This document shows, piece by piece, positions 9,014-18,544 of a DNA stretch of 64,000 nt; position 1 is the stretch's first letter, and each line of letters begins with the position of its first letter. Made by a program: the position numbers and the translations under genes. This DNA is from Verrucomicrobiales bacterium (GTDB taxonomy: Bacteria > Verrucomicrobiota > Verrucomicrobiia > Limisphaerales > UBA9464): contig JAIXZE010000311.1 in the NCBI GenBank assembly GCA_027489875.1, positions 18,356 through 82,355 on the forward strand, written 5' to 3'. The notes under the pieces were generated by a model that saw nothing but the letters and a program-made list of their open reading frames with translations, made no database searches and was not told the origin of the DNA.

Positions 9014-9873
9014 GCCCACAGCCTGCCGCATTCCATCGATCGAGGTCGAGCCCGCCGAAACGAGCCATGAAGACCGCTCCCATTTTTCGAGAGGGGCATC
9101 CCACACCGCCTACGGTCGGCTTGTCGCGATTCCAAAACCCCGAAAAGGCGCAGCCACGCCCCCCGGGCAGGCCACGGAACGCGTCGAAATCCCGCCGTTC
9201 AGGCCAGAGATCAGGTCATTTTGCTGTCCTAATATTCCCTACAGATCGCCAATTGTGTCATGTCACGAAATCCGTGAATTCTCAAAAAGCCCAATAAATT
9301 CACACATTTCATGTCAGCAAAGCAGCCCCTCTAGGAGAGTTTGAACAAAGGTTGGAATTTATACTTGTTGAGAAATCCCATGCCCGGGAACAACTTGGCC
9401 CTGCTGTGCAAGCTAGGGACTGGTTCCGGACAGGGGTGTCCGGGGCGCCGGTACCCCGGCGTCTATTCAAGGAGAGTCGCAGTACATTCAGTGAAGCAGG
9501 AGGGAATCGCGGAACCCCCATCGACCGCGCCCCTCAAGAGGATCCTTCCGGGATCCGCGCCTTGAAGGCGGGCATCCCCACCAACGAGGACATCAGTTCC
9601 CGGACCCATCGGAGTCCCACGTCGGCAACTTCGCCCACGACCGCTTCCACGTTTCCCATCCGATCTGATTCCGCACCGGACGCACCATGCCGTCCGGATC
9701 CCATGGCTGTCCCGTCGCAGGGCATCCAAACCCATCACGGCCGTTGCACCGGCCGGTCCCAATCACAACGGGGATTTCCCCTCCCCGCCCTACACACCGA
9801 CCTCATGGTTTGCTGGTCCGCCTTCCCCGGCGGAGTTTCCCGTCCGATCTGGCATCTCAACCCCATCATCCCC
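9014..9873. other. Long non-coding stretch with hairpins and an A/T-rich island
   Basis: These 860 bases lie between the divergent SIS isomerase and a small exported protein. About 9220-9320 is clearly more A/T-rich than the rest of the window and probably holds promoters. Further right are short inverted repeats: GGACA..TGTCC near 9434-9447, GGGG..CCCC around 9450-9465, and GGATCC..GGATCC around 9540-9555. The frame continuous with the downstream gene is open from 9352 but its translation is Pro/Ser/Arg-rich and unlike protein, so I treat it as untranslated. No tRNA, tmRNA, RNase P or SRP RNA motif was recognised. Confidence 0.45.
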
Positions 9874-10473
9874 ATGAATGCCCGTCGTGTTCTTCCCATT
9901 GGCTGGCTGGCCCGTTTGGCCACAATTCTTGTCCTCCTGTTCTGGGTCGCAACCCGAGCAGAAGCCGGTCGTCCCCAGGCTGAAAACATCATCTTTGGAT
10001 CCATCTGGGCCAACGGCCGGCCGGTAACGACCACCAACCTCGTCATCGAAGCGCGTCGCGGAGACGTGGGACCGGTGGTGGCCCGCTATCGACTCGGTGA
10101 TGACCCCGGTGCTGGAGACCTGTTTTTCCTCAAGATCCAACGGGAGACGGCTCCCGCCCTGTCACCGGTCAGTGTGGACTCCAGCGAACCACTCACACTG
10201 GTCGTCACCGTCGCCGGCAAGCGTTCCTTCCTGTCCCGTGTACAACTGCCTTCGCCCGGTCGATGCGTCCGTGTCGACTTCGGGCGCCAAGCCGAAGGAT
10301 CCATGGTGACCCTGGTCGCGTTGCCGCCCGCGAACATCCCCGCGCCCACGGTGCCTCCGACGCCAGCATCCACACCCAGGCGGGGACGCAGCACCGAGGA
10401 AACACCGACTCACCCCACCGCTCTGGCCTCGACCGTGATGCCCTTGGTTGGCCGTCGGTGGGTCCTTCGCTGA
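9874..10473 (+). CDS. Small exported protein of unknown function
   Basis: The protein has 199 residues. Residues 1-30 form a signal peptide (basic start MNARR, core WLARLATILVLLFWVA, then TRAEAG). The mature part opens with IIFGSIWANGRPVTTTNLVIE and continues as a beta-rich domain of ~100 residues, followed by a Pro/Thr-rich tail (PAPTVPPTPASTPRRG) that may be a linker or cell-wall spacer. The beta domain resembles short carboxypeptidase-regulatory or dockerin-associated modules found in verrucomicrobial secreted proteins, but I cannot assign a family. ATG 9874 is chosen because it starts the signal peptide. It converges with the Sel1-repeat gene, 47 bp away. Confidence 0.65.
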   Translation: MNARRVLPIGWLARLATILVLLFWVATRAEAGRPQAENIIFGSIWANGRPVTTTNLVIEARRGDVGPVVARYRLGDDPGAGDLFFLKIQRETAPALSPVSVDSSEPLTLVVTVAGKRSFLSRVQLPSPGRCVRVDFGRQAEGSMVTLVALPPANIPAPTVPPTPASTPRRGRSTEETPTHPTALASTVMPLVGRRWVLR

Positions 10474-10520
10474 GCCTTTTGTCCGTCGGTGGCGATCGAA
10501 GGATCGAACGGTCACCAGGC

Positions 10521-11243
10521 CTATTTTGATTCCAACTCCGCCTTGGCTTCTTCGGATCCGGAACGGGCGGCTGCCTCAAGCCAGACACGGGCAACGGCGG
10601 GATTGGCCTCCACGCCCTGCCCCGCCGAATAACGCCGGGCCAGAGCCAACTGGGCCGAAGGGGAGCCGTTCGCCGCCTGCTCCTTTTGGAAAGCAAGGAG
10701 TCGTTCCTCGACCAATGCCGGATCAACCGGTGCCGCATGAGGGATGATGGACGGGCGCGCCATCGCCGAGGATGTCATTCGGGCTGCCGAAGCATCCATG
10801 GCAGCAGAAGACTCTGCCTGGGGAAGGCTTCCTGCGGATGCCACCTGTGCGCCAGATACCGCACGGGTGCTGCCAAGGCCTCCGAACGTCCGACCGCCAG
10901 TGGCTGCTCCGCCCTGCGCGCCACCACCTCCTGCCGCATTCCCGTTGAGAAGATGGGGCATGAACATGCCCGCCGCCCCGACCCAGTTGGGATTCACCAT
11001 CGCCCCGCCGCCACCTCCACCACCGCCAACTCCGCCCAGACCCCCAACAGGGCCGGCCATGAGCATGGGGCGCGTCACGCCCGGGATTCCCAACGTATGG
11101 GCGGCCACGTAGGGGATTGTGAAAATCCCGCCCTGTCCTCCCTGCACACCGGACAATCCCGAAGCGGGTGCCTGGGCGAAGACGGACAGTGGCAGCGAAA
11201 GGAAGGCGACCCACTGAGCGTACTTACCAATTCTTGGTGACAT
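10521..11243 (-). CDS. Exported glycine-rich protein with a C-terminal Sel1-like repeat
   Basis: The protein has 240 residues with an N-terminal signal peptide (MSPRIGKYAQWVAFLSLPLS, cleavage near VFAQA at 22-26). Residues ~30-130 are low complexity, rich in Gly and Ala, including an eight-glycine run near residue 75. The last ~45 residues form one Sel1-like/TPR-like unit with the pattern AQLALARRYSAGQGV followed by AVARVWLEAAARSG. Sel1 repeats mediate protein-protein contacts. One repeat is too few for a typical solenoid, so it may cap or pair with another protein. Its function is unknown. It is located after frr on the same strand, 49 bp downstream. Confidence 0.72.
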   Translation of the reverse strand: MSPRIGKYAQWVAFLSLPLSVFAQAPASGLSGVQGGQGGIFTIPYVAAHTLGIPGVTRPMLMAGPVGGLGGVGGGGGGGGAMVNPNWVGAAGMFMPHLLNGNAAGGGGAQGGAATGGRTFGGLGSTRAVSGAQVASAGSLPQAESSAAMDASAARMTSSAMARPSIIPHAAPVDPALVEERLLAFQKEQAANGSPSAQLALARRYSAGQGVEANPAVARVWLEAAARSGSEEAKAELESK

Positions 11244-11292
11244 GATGGACTCCTACGCCCGTCGACCGGATCTGCCAAGCCCCCCTCCCCCC

Positions 11293-11853
11293 TCAGACTG
11301 TCAGGATTTCCTTTTCCTTGTGCGCGACGTGGTCATCCACGCGCTTGATGTATTGATCCGTGAGCTTCTGGACCTCGGTTTCCGCATCCTTGATGTCGTC
11401 CTCGGAAACGCCCGCCGCCCCCTTGAGCTTCTTGAGGGCTTCGATCGCATGCCGACGCTCGTTCCGGACCGCCACACGCCCATCCTCGGCCATGCGCTTG
11501 ATCAACTTCACGAATTCCTGCCGTCGTTCGTTCGACAATTCAGGAAGGATCACCCGGATGAACCGGCCTTGCGTGGCCGGATTCAATCCCAGACCGGACT
11601 GCTGGATCGCCTTCTCGACCGCCTTCATCGTGCTCTGGTCAAAGGGTTGGACCATCAGCATGCGCGGTTCGGGCACCGAGATCGTGGCCAACTCCTTGAG
11701 GCGCATGTTCGAGCCGTAGGCTTCCACCTGGACGTTCTCGATCAGGCTGGGAGAGGCCTTTCCGGTACGCACCCCCGAGAACTCGTGGACCACGTGGTCC
11801 TCGGTCTTCAGCATCTTCTCCTCGGTTTCGAGCAGGATTTCGTCAATCGACAT
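11293..11853 (-). CDS. frr: Ribosome recycling factor
   Basis: The 186-residue length is standard for RRF. The N-terminal helix includes TGKASPSLIENVQVEAYG, the characteristic R-T-G-(K/R)-A-(S/N)-P segment, and the C-terminal three-helix bundle carries the conserved ELSNERRQEFVKL and NERRHAIEALKKL segments. RRF, with EF-G, splits post-termination ribosomes in the cytoplasm. It lies 66 bp downstream of pyrH, the usual tsf-pyrH-frr neighbourhood, though tsf and rpsB are not seen upstream here. The start at 11853 gives the canonical N-terminus. Confidence 0.97.
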   Translation of the reverse strand: MSIDEILLETEEKMLKTEDHVVHEFSGVRTGKASPSLIENVQVEAYGSNMRLKELATISVPEPRMLMVQPFDQSTMKAVEKAIQQSGLGLNPATQGRFIRVILPELSNERRQEFVKLIKRMAEDGRVAVRNERRHAIEALKKLKGAAGVSEDDIKDAETEVQKLTDQYIKRVDDHVAHKEKEILTV

Positions 11854-11919
11854 GGCAGGTATCAGGTTGTGGAAAGTTGGTTTTCAGGGCTGTGTGGCCG
11901 GTCGGCTCTGCGTTAGCAG

Positions 11920-12657
11920 TCAGGTGGTGACCAACGTCCCCACCGTTTCGCCCAGAACCACGCGGCGCAGGTTGTGCTCCGCGAAGAAATCAAACACCAC
12001 GATGGGCATCTTGTTGTCCATGCACAGGGCGAAGGCCGCGGCGTCCATGACCTTCAACTGCTTCTCCAAGGCCTCGCGATAGGACACCTGCTCGTAGCGG
12101 ACCGCATCCTTGTGCTTCTTCGGATCCTTGTTGTAGATGCCGTCCACCTTGGTCGCCTTGAGGATGACCTCCGCCCCCATCTCGTTCGCGCGGAGCGCTG
12201 CCGCGGTATCCGTGGAGAAATACGGATTTCCAGTGCCCGCTCCGAAGATCACGACCCGCCCCTTTTCGAGGTGCCGGACAGCGCGGCGCCGGATGAAGGG
12301 CTCCGCAATCTGAGCCATGGTGATCGCACTCTGAACCCGGGTGGGAACGCCCTGCTTCTCCAACGCGTCCTGCAATGCCAACGCGTTGATCACGGTGGCC
12401 AGCATGCCCATGTAATCTCCCGTCGCTCGTTCAATGCCGCGCTCGCTACCGGCAAGACCGCGGAAGATGTTCCCGCCGCCCACCACCACCACTACTTCGG
12501 TACCCAACTCCCGTACCTCGGCAACCTGTCTCGCCATGTCATGCACGGCTTCAGGTGATATGCCATTGCCTTCCTTGCCGCCCAGCGCTTCACCGCTGAG
12601 CTTGAGGAGGATTCGACGATACTTCGGTGCAGGGGACTTGGGGGTGCGCGACTTCAT
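11920..12657 (-). CDS. pyrH: Uridylate (UMP) kinase
   Basis: The protein has 245 residues, an amino-acid-kinase fold enzyme making UDP from UMP with ATP. Visible motifs are the N-terminal [12 protein letters not shown], the glycine-rich [13 protein letters not shown] and the C-terminal base-binding [19 protein letters not shown]. The acidic [17 protein letters not shown] segment is conserved in bacterial PyrH. It acts as a hexamer in the cytoplasm. It forms a pair with frr, and its upstream neighbour at 12712 belongs to an unrelated peptidase gene, 54 bp away. Confidence 0.97.
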   Translation of the reverse strand: MKSRTPKSPAPKYRRILLKLSGEALGGKEGNGISPEAVHDMARQVAEVRELGTEVVVVVGGGNIFRGLAGSERGIERATGDYMGMLATVINALALQDALEKQGVPTRVQSAITMAQIAEPFIRRRAVRHLEKGRVVIFGAGTGNPYFSTDTAAALRANEMGAEVILKATKVDGIYNKDPKKHKDAVRYEQVSYREALEKQLKVMDAAAFALCMDNKMPIVVFDFFAEHNLRRVVLGETVGTLVTT

Positions 12658-12711
12658 CGTGTACCCAATGAATACCAGTCATGGCGGATGGGCGTCAACG
12701 CAGCGACCGGC

Positions 12712-15006
12712 TCACCGTGGACCGGGAGGCAGTTTCTCCTTCAGGAAGGAGGTCATCAGAGCCCGAAGGTGGATCGTCGTCCCTGCGCCTTCGCTGATGC
12801 TGTGTGAGCGGTTCGGGTAAGCCATCAGCTGAAAGGGCTTCTCGTGCCGGATCAGTTCGTCCACCAGCGCCTCCGCCCCCTGATAGTGGCAGTTGTCGTC
12901 GCCGGTGCCGTGGATCAGCAACAAGTCCCCCTTGAGTTGATGGGCGAAGTGGATCGGAGAGCCGTTGCGGAACCCGTCCACGTTGTCCGCCGGCAACCCC
13001 ATGTAACGCTCCTGATAGATCGTGTCGTAAAAGCGCTGGTTGGGGACCGAGGCGATCGAAATCCCGGCCCGGTACAACTCCGGATACTTGAAAAGGGCAT
13101 TCAGGGTCATCGAACCACCCCCGCTCCATCCCCAGACACCGATCCGCTCGGGATCCACCGAAGGCTGGCTGGCCAGAACCGCACGCACCGCACCCGCCTG
13201 TTCGGTCGGAGCGAGGATTCCTACCTGGCGATAGATCACCTTCTGCCACGCCCGACCTCGGGGAGCACTCGTCCCCCGATTGTCGAAACTCATCACGATG
13301 TACCCCTGCTGCGCCAACATGGCGTGCCAAAGGTGGGACTTGCCACCCCACGAATCCGTGACCGTCGATCCTGCAGGCTCGCCATACACGTAAACCAGCA
13401 ACGGATACTTCTTCGCCGGATCGAAGTCCGGGGGCCGGACGGCCCAGGCGTCGATCTTGACCCCGTTCGTCAGGGTCACCTGGAAGAACTCCGTCTTCGG
13501 CTGGGCCAGCGCCGCCAACCGATCCTTGAGCTTCTGATTGTCCACCAGCACACGGACCACCTTGTGGTCCGGCAGGCTCACCAACTCCGTCACCGGGGCC
13601 TCATCAAATCGCGACCGCGTATGGAAGGCATGGGATCCGTCCGGGGATACCCGATAGGAATGCGTGCCCGGCTGGTCGGCGGGCGTCACCCTCTCAAGGG
13701 AGCGTCCATTCGTGCGCACCCGGTAAAGGTAACGCTGGGTGGCATTCGTCGGCGAAGCCATGTAGTACACCCAATCCTGGCCAACATCCGCGTGGACCAG
13801 GTCAGTCACATCGAACTCGCCGGCAGTGAGGGTCCGAACCTTTCCGCCCTTCCGCCCAACGGTGTGCAGGTGACGCCATCCATCCCGCTGGCTCCAGAAG
13901 AGCAACTGCTTGCCACCATCGAGCCATTTCAGGTTCTGGTGTCCGTCGACCCACGCCTCATCCCGATCCACGGCCAGTTGCCTCGTGCGTTCCGTCGCAG
14001 GATCCGCGAGCAGGATCCGGTTGGTGTTCTGCAGCCGGTTCAATTGTTGCAGCAGCAACTCTCCCCCGGTTGCAGTCCAATCCAGATCGAAGAGGTAATG
14101 ATTCCGTGGGTCGCCCGCCACGTCGACCCAGCGGGTCTCTCCCCCGGTGGCCGCCACCACACCGACACGACAGGCCGAGTTCACCTCCCCCACCTTGGGG
14201 TAAGGAATCCACTGCACCTTGGGGTACAACCCGTCCACGTTGTCGACCAAGGGCACCTCCCGCAGCCCTTCGGAATCCAACTGCCAGTAGGCAATGCGCG
14301 TCCCGTCGGGGCTCCACCGGAAGCCTTCGCGCAACCCAAACTCCTCCTCGTACACCCAATCGAACGTCCCGTTGATCACCGTCGGCGAGGTCGTCCGGGT
14401 CAATGCGGTGATCTCATGGGTCCGGACATCCTCCACGTAGATATTGCGTTCGCGGACGTAGGCCACCCGCGTGCCGTCCGGAGAAAAACGCGCGAACATG
14501 AGGCTCGACGCCGGCGCGTCGCCGCCCAGCTTCCTCAATTCACGCGCCGTGCGGTCCAGTACCCAGTAATCCCCTCGGCTGTTCGTCCGCCACACCCGCT
14601 TGGAACGGGTATAGATCAGAAGTCTCGAACGATCCTTGGACCATTCATGGCCTTCGACGGAGAGCGGGCCCGACTCGCCCTTCGGGATGAAGTCCGCCGC
14701 AGGAATCAAGACCTCACGAGTTCCCGTCAGCACGTCATGGCGAACGAGGTCCCGACCGCCGGAGGAGTTGGTTGGAGACTCGAACGTCGTGTACCCGCCG
14801 CCGCTTTCCAGCCATCGACCGGAAAACGAATCCCCGTTGAATTCCCCGCCACTGAAAATCCGCTGGAGGGTCAGCGTGGGTGATGCCGCAGCGTTGGTTC
14901 CGGCTTCCGCCGCATTTATCTCGCGACCTGCCAAAAGCAGGACGAGAGCAACACGCACCAACCAATGCCCACAGCCACCCCCAAGCAACGTCGAGATCTG
15001 TTTCAT
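12712..15006 (-). CDS. Dipeptidyl-peptidase IV-like serine peptidase (S9B)
   Basis: The protein has 764 residues from ATG 15006. A signal peptide (core WLVRVALVLLLAG, about 14-35) precedes an eight-bladed beta-propeller and an alpha/beta-hydrolase domain. The DPP4-specific DWVYEEEFGL motif, which holds the N-terminus-binding glutamates, is present. The catalytic triad is S628 in GWSGGG, D703 in HGTGDDN and H735 in NRSHS, close to the human DPP4 numbering. It should remove X-Pro or X-Ala dipeptides from peptides in the periplasm. An alternative ATG at 15129 has a better ribosome-binding site (AGGGG, five bases upstream) and would add 41 residues before the signal; I keep 15006 because it gives a normal signal peptide, with moderate confidence. 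It is divergent from the cytochrome gene at 15209. Confidence 0.88.
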   Translation of the reverse strand: MKQISTLLGGGCGHWLVRVALVLLLAGREINAAEAGTNAAASPTLTLQRIFSGGEFNGDSFSGRWLESGGGYTTFESPTNSSGGRDLVRHDVLTGTREVLIPAADFIPKGESGPLSVEGHEWSKDRSRLLIYTRSKRVWRTNSRGDYWVLDRTARELRKLGGDAPASSLMFARFSPDGTRVAYVRERNIYVEDVRTHEITALTRTTSPTVINGTFDWVYEEEFGLREGFRWSPDGTRIAYWQLDSEGLREVPLVDNVDGLYPKVQWIPYPKVGEVNSACRVGVVAATGGETRWVDVAGDPRNHYLFDLDWTATGGELLLQQLNRLQNTNRILLADPATERTRQLAVDRDEAWVDGHQNLKWLDGGKQLLFWSQRDGWRHLHTVGRKGGKVRTLTAGEFDVTDLVHADVGQDWVYYMASPTNATQRYLYRVRTNGRSLERVTPADQPGTHSYRVSPDGSHAFHTRSRFDEAPVTELVSLPDHKVVRVLVDNQKLKDRLAALAQPKTEFFQVTLTNGVKIDAWAVRPPDFDPAKKYPLLVYVYGEPAGSTVTDSWGGKSHLWHAMLAQQGYIVMSFDNRGTSAPRGRAWQKVIYRQVGILAPTEQAGAVRAVLASQPSVDPERIGVWGWSGGGSMTLNALFKYPELYRAGISIASVPNQRFYDTIYQERYMGLPADNVDGFRNGSPIHFAHQLKGDLLLIHGTGDDNCHYQGAEALVDELIRHEKPFQLMAYPNRSHSISEGAGTTIHLRALMTSFLKEKLPPGPR

Positions 15007-15208
15007 GCCAGAATGCCACTGTTCGATGAACCGGGAGTTTCCCCAGCGCTTCGACCACTCTCCGATCGGCCGCGCAAAACGCCAGCCCGCAGTCATCCGC
15101 AGGGCGAAATCCACCCAAGCCCGCTTCATCGCATCCCCTGTTTTTGATCCGTCCACCCCGCAAATCTCGTTCGCCCAGCACATGGTTCCCGCGTAGTCTT
15201 TCTCCATC

Positions 15209-18200
15209 ATGCCGTCTGAGTCGCACCCCCTGCCGTGGATGCTCCGTTGGATGGCCCGCTTTGGGGCCATTGCCGCGTCCCTTGCAGCTTCGTCGCCTGC
15301 GGCTGCCAACGACTTTTTCGAGGCCCGCATCCGGCCGGTCCTCGTCGAGCATTGTCAGTCCTGTCACGGACCTGAGAAACAGAAGGCTGAGCTCCGCCTC
15401 GACTCCCGGGCCTTCCTCCTGAAAGGCGGCGAAAGTGGTCCCGCACTCGTTCCGGGAAATCCCGAAACCAGCCTGCTTCTCAAGGCCGTCTCCCACGCGG
15501 ATCCGGACCTCGCCATGCCACCCAAGAAGCCGCGCCTTCCGGACGCGGTGATCGCGGACATCACGACATGGATCCGCGACGGGGCCCCATGGCCTGCCAC
15601 CTCGGCAGACTCCAGCACCACCCCCAGGGAATCTTTCGATCTCGCTTCCCGCAAATCCCGCCTTCCCTGGATCTGGCAAACCCCACAACGCCACCCTGTC
15701 CCCACGATCTCAGGCCCCAAGCCGGCCACTGACGTGGACCACTTCATCCGGGCCAAGCTCGATGCAGCACGCCTCCAACCGGCCGCCCCCGTCGACCCCG
15801 GCACTTGGCTCCGCCGGGTCCACTTCACCCTCACCGGGCTTCCTCCGTCCCGTGCGGAACTGCACGCCTTCCTCGCCAATCCCTCGCCAGAACAACGTCG
15901 CCAGATCGTTGATCAATTGCTCGCCTCGCCAGCCTACGGCGAACGCTGGGGCCGCCACTGGCTCGACCTCGTCCGATACGCCGAGAGCCGCGGCCACGAA
16001 TTCGACTACACCATCGCCAACGCGTGGCAGTACCGCGATTACGTCGTCCGCGCGCTCAATTCAGACCTTCCCTACGACCGCTTCGTCGCCGAACACGTCG
16101 CCGGCGACCTGCTCCCACCCCGAATCAACCCCACCACGGGCGCCAACGAATCCGTCCTCGCCACCGGTTGGGCCTTCCTCGGCGAGGAGACGCACAGCCC
16201 CGTCGACATCCGGCAGGACGAATGCGAACGGCTCGACAACAAGGTCGACGTCCTTTCCAAGACCTTCCTTGGCCTGACCGTCTCCTGCGCCCGTTGCCAT
16301 GACCACAAGTTCGACGCCATCACCCAACGGGATTACTACGCCCTGAGCGGGTTCATCTCCGCCGCCAGTTACCGTCAGGTGCGCTTCGAGACGATGGTCC
16401 AACACGAGCAGGTCGCCGCGGACCTGGACCGGATCCGGCGCACTCATGTCCCGAAAGTGGCCGCGCAATGGGCCAACCTCCTCCGCCCGGGCGTCCAACA
16501 AACCGCAAGCCAACTCCTCGCGGCCCTCACGCTTCGATCCACCGGACAGGTCTCCGCACCCACGCCCTCCGCGTGGACGAACCAACTCGAAGTCGCGGCC
16601 GCGGATCCATCCCATCCGCTTCACCTCTTCGCCAAACTCCCCGCGGACGCCGCAACGGCCGGGCCCGATGCCTTCCCCGGTCTCCTCGCGAAGGCCCAAC
16701 CTTCGCCTGGCTCCAACACGCTTCCGTCAGGATCCCGCATCATCGCCGACTTCACGCGGCCCGGAGCCACCCCATGGAAGACCGACGGTCCATCCTTCGG
16801 CTCCGCCCCCCTTCCCGCAGGTTCGCTCGTGCTGGACCCCACCAACACCAACCAACCGATTTCCATCGCGGCCACCACCGCCGCCTCCCGGGATCCGTTC
16901 TGGAACCGGCTTTCCCTCGCTCCGGGCACGGAACCGGATTCCGGGGGACTCGGTGCCCACCACCGCTCGGGACGCATGCTCCGCACCCCGCGCGTCCCCC
17001 TCGAATCCGGCCGCATCCACTACCTCCTCCGCGGCAAGGCCCGCATCTATGCCGCGGTGGATGCCCATCTGATGCTCGCCGGTCCGCTCCATGGTCGCCT
17101 CGTCACCACCCTCGATGCCGGCCCCAACCCACGCTGGCTTTCGCACGACCTGACCCCATACGCCGGGCATCGCGCCCATTTCGAGTTCGGGCCGGAAGGC
17201 GACCAACCGCTCGATGTCCTCATGGTCGTGGAGTCGACCGAGACGCCAACCTTCCATCCAATCCCTCGGTGGAAACCGGAGGGCCGTCCAACGTCCCTCG
17301 CCGCGCTCGCCGAAACCTTCCAGCGCGATCTGCTCCAGGCTCTCGACGCTCTCGGCCAGAACCAACTCACGCGTTCTCCGGAACTCGCGCCACTCGCCGC
17401 CTGGATCCTCCGTCAACCAGCCCTCTTCGGGCATCCGTCCCCGACGGCCATCGACACCTTCGTTGCCGCCCGTCAGGACCTCGATGCCCTGGCCAACTCC
17501 ACGCGATGGACCTCGGCCACCGCCCCCTCGCTCTTCGACGGAACCGGCACCGATGAACACCTGCTCATCCGCGGCAAGCCCACCCGCCCCGGCAGCCTCG
17601 CCCCACGCTCGCTTCCCGCCGCGTTCGGCCTGGAACCCATCCAGGTTCCAGACTCCTCCGGCCGCCTCGATCTAGCACGGCAACTCATCCACCCAAACAA
17701 CCCGCTGGTCGCGCGCGTCATCGTCAACCGGGTCTGGCAACACCTTTTCGGGCGCGGTCTCGTGCCAACGCCCGACAACTTCGGTTACCTCGGCGAACGC
17801 CCCACGCACCCCGAACTCCTCGACCACCTCGCCTGGCAATTCATCCATCAGGATCAATGGTCGTTGAAGCAATTGATCCGCCGCCTCGTCCAGACCGACA
17901 CGTTTGCCATGGGATCCGCCGCCACAGAACTCGCTGCCGCCGCCGCTGCTGAGCGCGATCCCGCCAACCTGCTCTGGCACCGGGTCCCTGTACGCCGCCT
18001 CGAAGGCGAGATCATCCGCGATTCCATCCTCGCCGTCTCCGGCCGTCTCAATCCCGCCACCGGCGGCCCGCCGATCCCGATCCACCTGACCTCATTCCAC
18101 GACGGCCGCGGCCGCCCGGACAGATCCGGCCCGCTCGACGGCGACGGGCGCCGCAGCCTGTATGGATCCGTCCGTCGGAACTTCATGCCTTCGATGCTGG

Positions 18201-18544
18201 TCGCCTTCGATTTCCCCACGCCCTTCAGCACGATGGGCCGACGGAATCGGACCAACGTCCCCGGCCAGTCCCTCGTCCTGCGCAACGATCCCTTCGTTCA
18301 CGAGCAGGCACACACTTGGGCCACCCGATTCCTCCAAGCCACCGCCGGGTTACCCGACGACGATCGGATCCGGCAACTCTTCGAGTCCGCGTTTGCCCGT
18401 GTCCCGGCAACCGAGGAGTCGGAGTCGTGCCGCGATTCCCTCGCGGATCTGCGCAAGCTCCACGGCAACGGCAACGAGGTCGACGTGTGGTCCGACTTCT
18501 GCCACGCGCTGTTCAACGCCAACGAATTCATCTTCCTTCCATGA
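15209..18544 (+). CDS. Planctomycete-type cytochrome c / DUF1549 / DUF1553 protein (first copy)
   Basis: The protein has 1111 residues and begins with a signal peptide (to about AAAND, 31-35). Domain order: PSCyt1 cytochrome-c-like domain with CQSCH at 49-53 and the later methionine-containing DPDLAMPPKK; DUF1549 (about 170-385) with YGERWGRHWLDLVRYAES and a second heme-type motif CARCH near residue 360; a long beta-rich insertion; and DUF1553 (about 820-1100) with NPLVARVIVNRVWQHLFG. Such proteins are predicted to be periplasmic and redox-active, and always travel with DUF1501 partners; the substrate is not known, though polysaccharide breakdown is often proposed. The stop overlaps the next start in ATGA, so the two are translationally coupled. 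Confidence 0.9.
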   Translation: MPSESHPLPWMLRWMARFGAIAASLAASSPAAANDFFEARIRPVLVEHCQSCHGPEKQKAELRLDSRAFLLKGGESGPALVPGNPETSLLLKAVSHADPDLAMPPKKPRLPDAVIADITTWIRDGAPWPATSADSSTTPRESFDLASRKSRLPWIWQTPQRHPVPTISGPKPATDVDHFIRAKLDAARLQPAAPVDPGTWLRRVHFTLTGLPPSRAELHAFLANPSPEQRRQIVDQLLASPAYGERWGRHWLDLVRYAESRGHEFDYTIANAWQYRDYVVRALNSDLPYDRFVAEHVAGDLLPPRINPTTGANESVLATGWAFLGEETHSPVDIRQDECERLDNKVDVLSKTFLGLTVSCARCHDHKFDAITQRDYYALSGFISAASYRQVRFETMVQHEQVAADLDRIRRTHVPKVAAQWANLLRPGVQQTASQLLAALTLRSTGQVSAPTPSAWTNQLEVAAADPSHPLHLFAKLPADAATAGPDAFPGLLAKAQPSPGSNTLPSGSRIIADFTRPGATPWKTDGPSFGSAPLPAGSLVLDPTNTNQPISIAATTAASRDPFWNRLSLAPGTEPDSGGLGAHHRSGRMLRTPRVPLESGRIHYLLRGKARIYAAVDAHLMLAGPLHGRLVTTLDAGPNPRWLSHDLTPYAGHRAHFEFGPEGDQPLDVLMVVESTETPTFHPIPRWKPEGRPTSLAALAETFQRDLLQALDALGQNQLTRSPELAPLAAWILRQPALFGHPSPTAIDTFVAARQDLDALANSTRWTSATAPSLFDGTGTDEHLLIRGKPTRPGSLAPRSLPAAFGLEPIQVPDSSGRLDLARQLIHPNNPLVARVIVNRVWQHLFGRGLVPTPDNFGYLGERPTHPELLDHLAWQFIHQDQWSLKQLIRRLVQTDTFAMGSAATELAAAAAAERDPANLLWHRVPVRRLEGEIIRDSILAVSGRLNPATGGPPIPIHLTSFHDGRGRPDRSGPLDGDGRRSLYGSVRRNFMPSMLVAFDFPTPFSTMGRRNRTNVPGQSLVLRNDPFVHEQAHTWATRFLQATAGLPDDDRIRQLFESAFARVPATEESESCRDSLADLRKLHGNGNEVDVWSDFCHALFNANEFIFLP

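Noticed and set aside
9352..9873. N-terminal extension of the exported protein at 9874
   Set aside because: The extension would precede a normal signal peptide and has Pro/Ser/Arg-rich random-like composition.
12844..14883. 679-codon open frame opposite the DPP4-type gene
   Set aside because: It is a mirror of the third-position GC bias of the real gene; the translation is Arg/Pro/His-rich with no domain.
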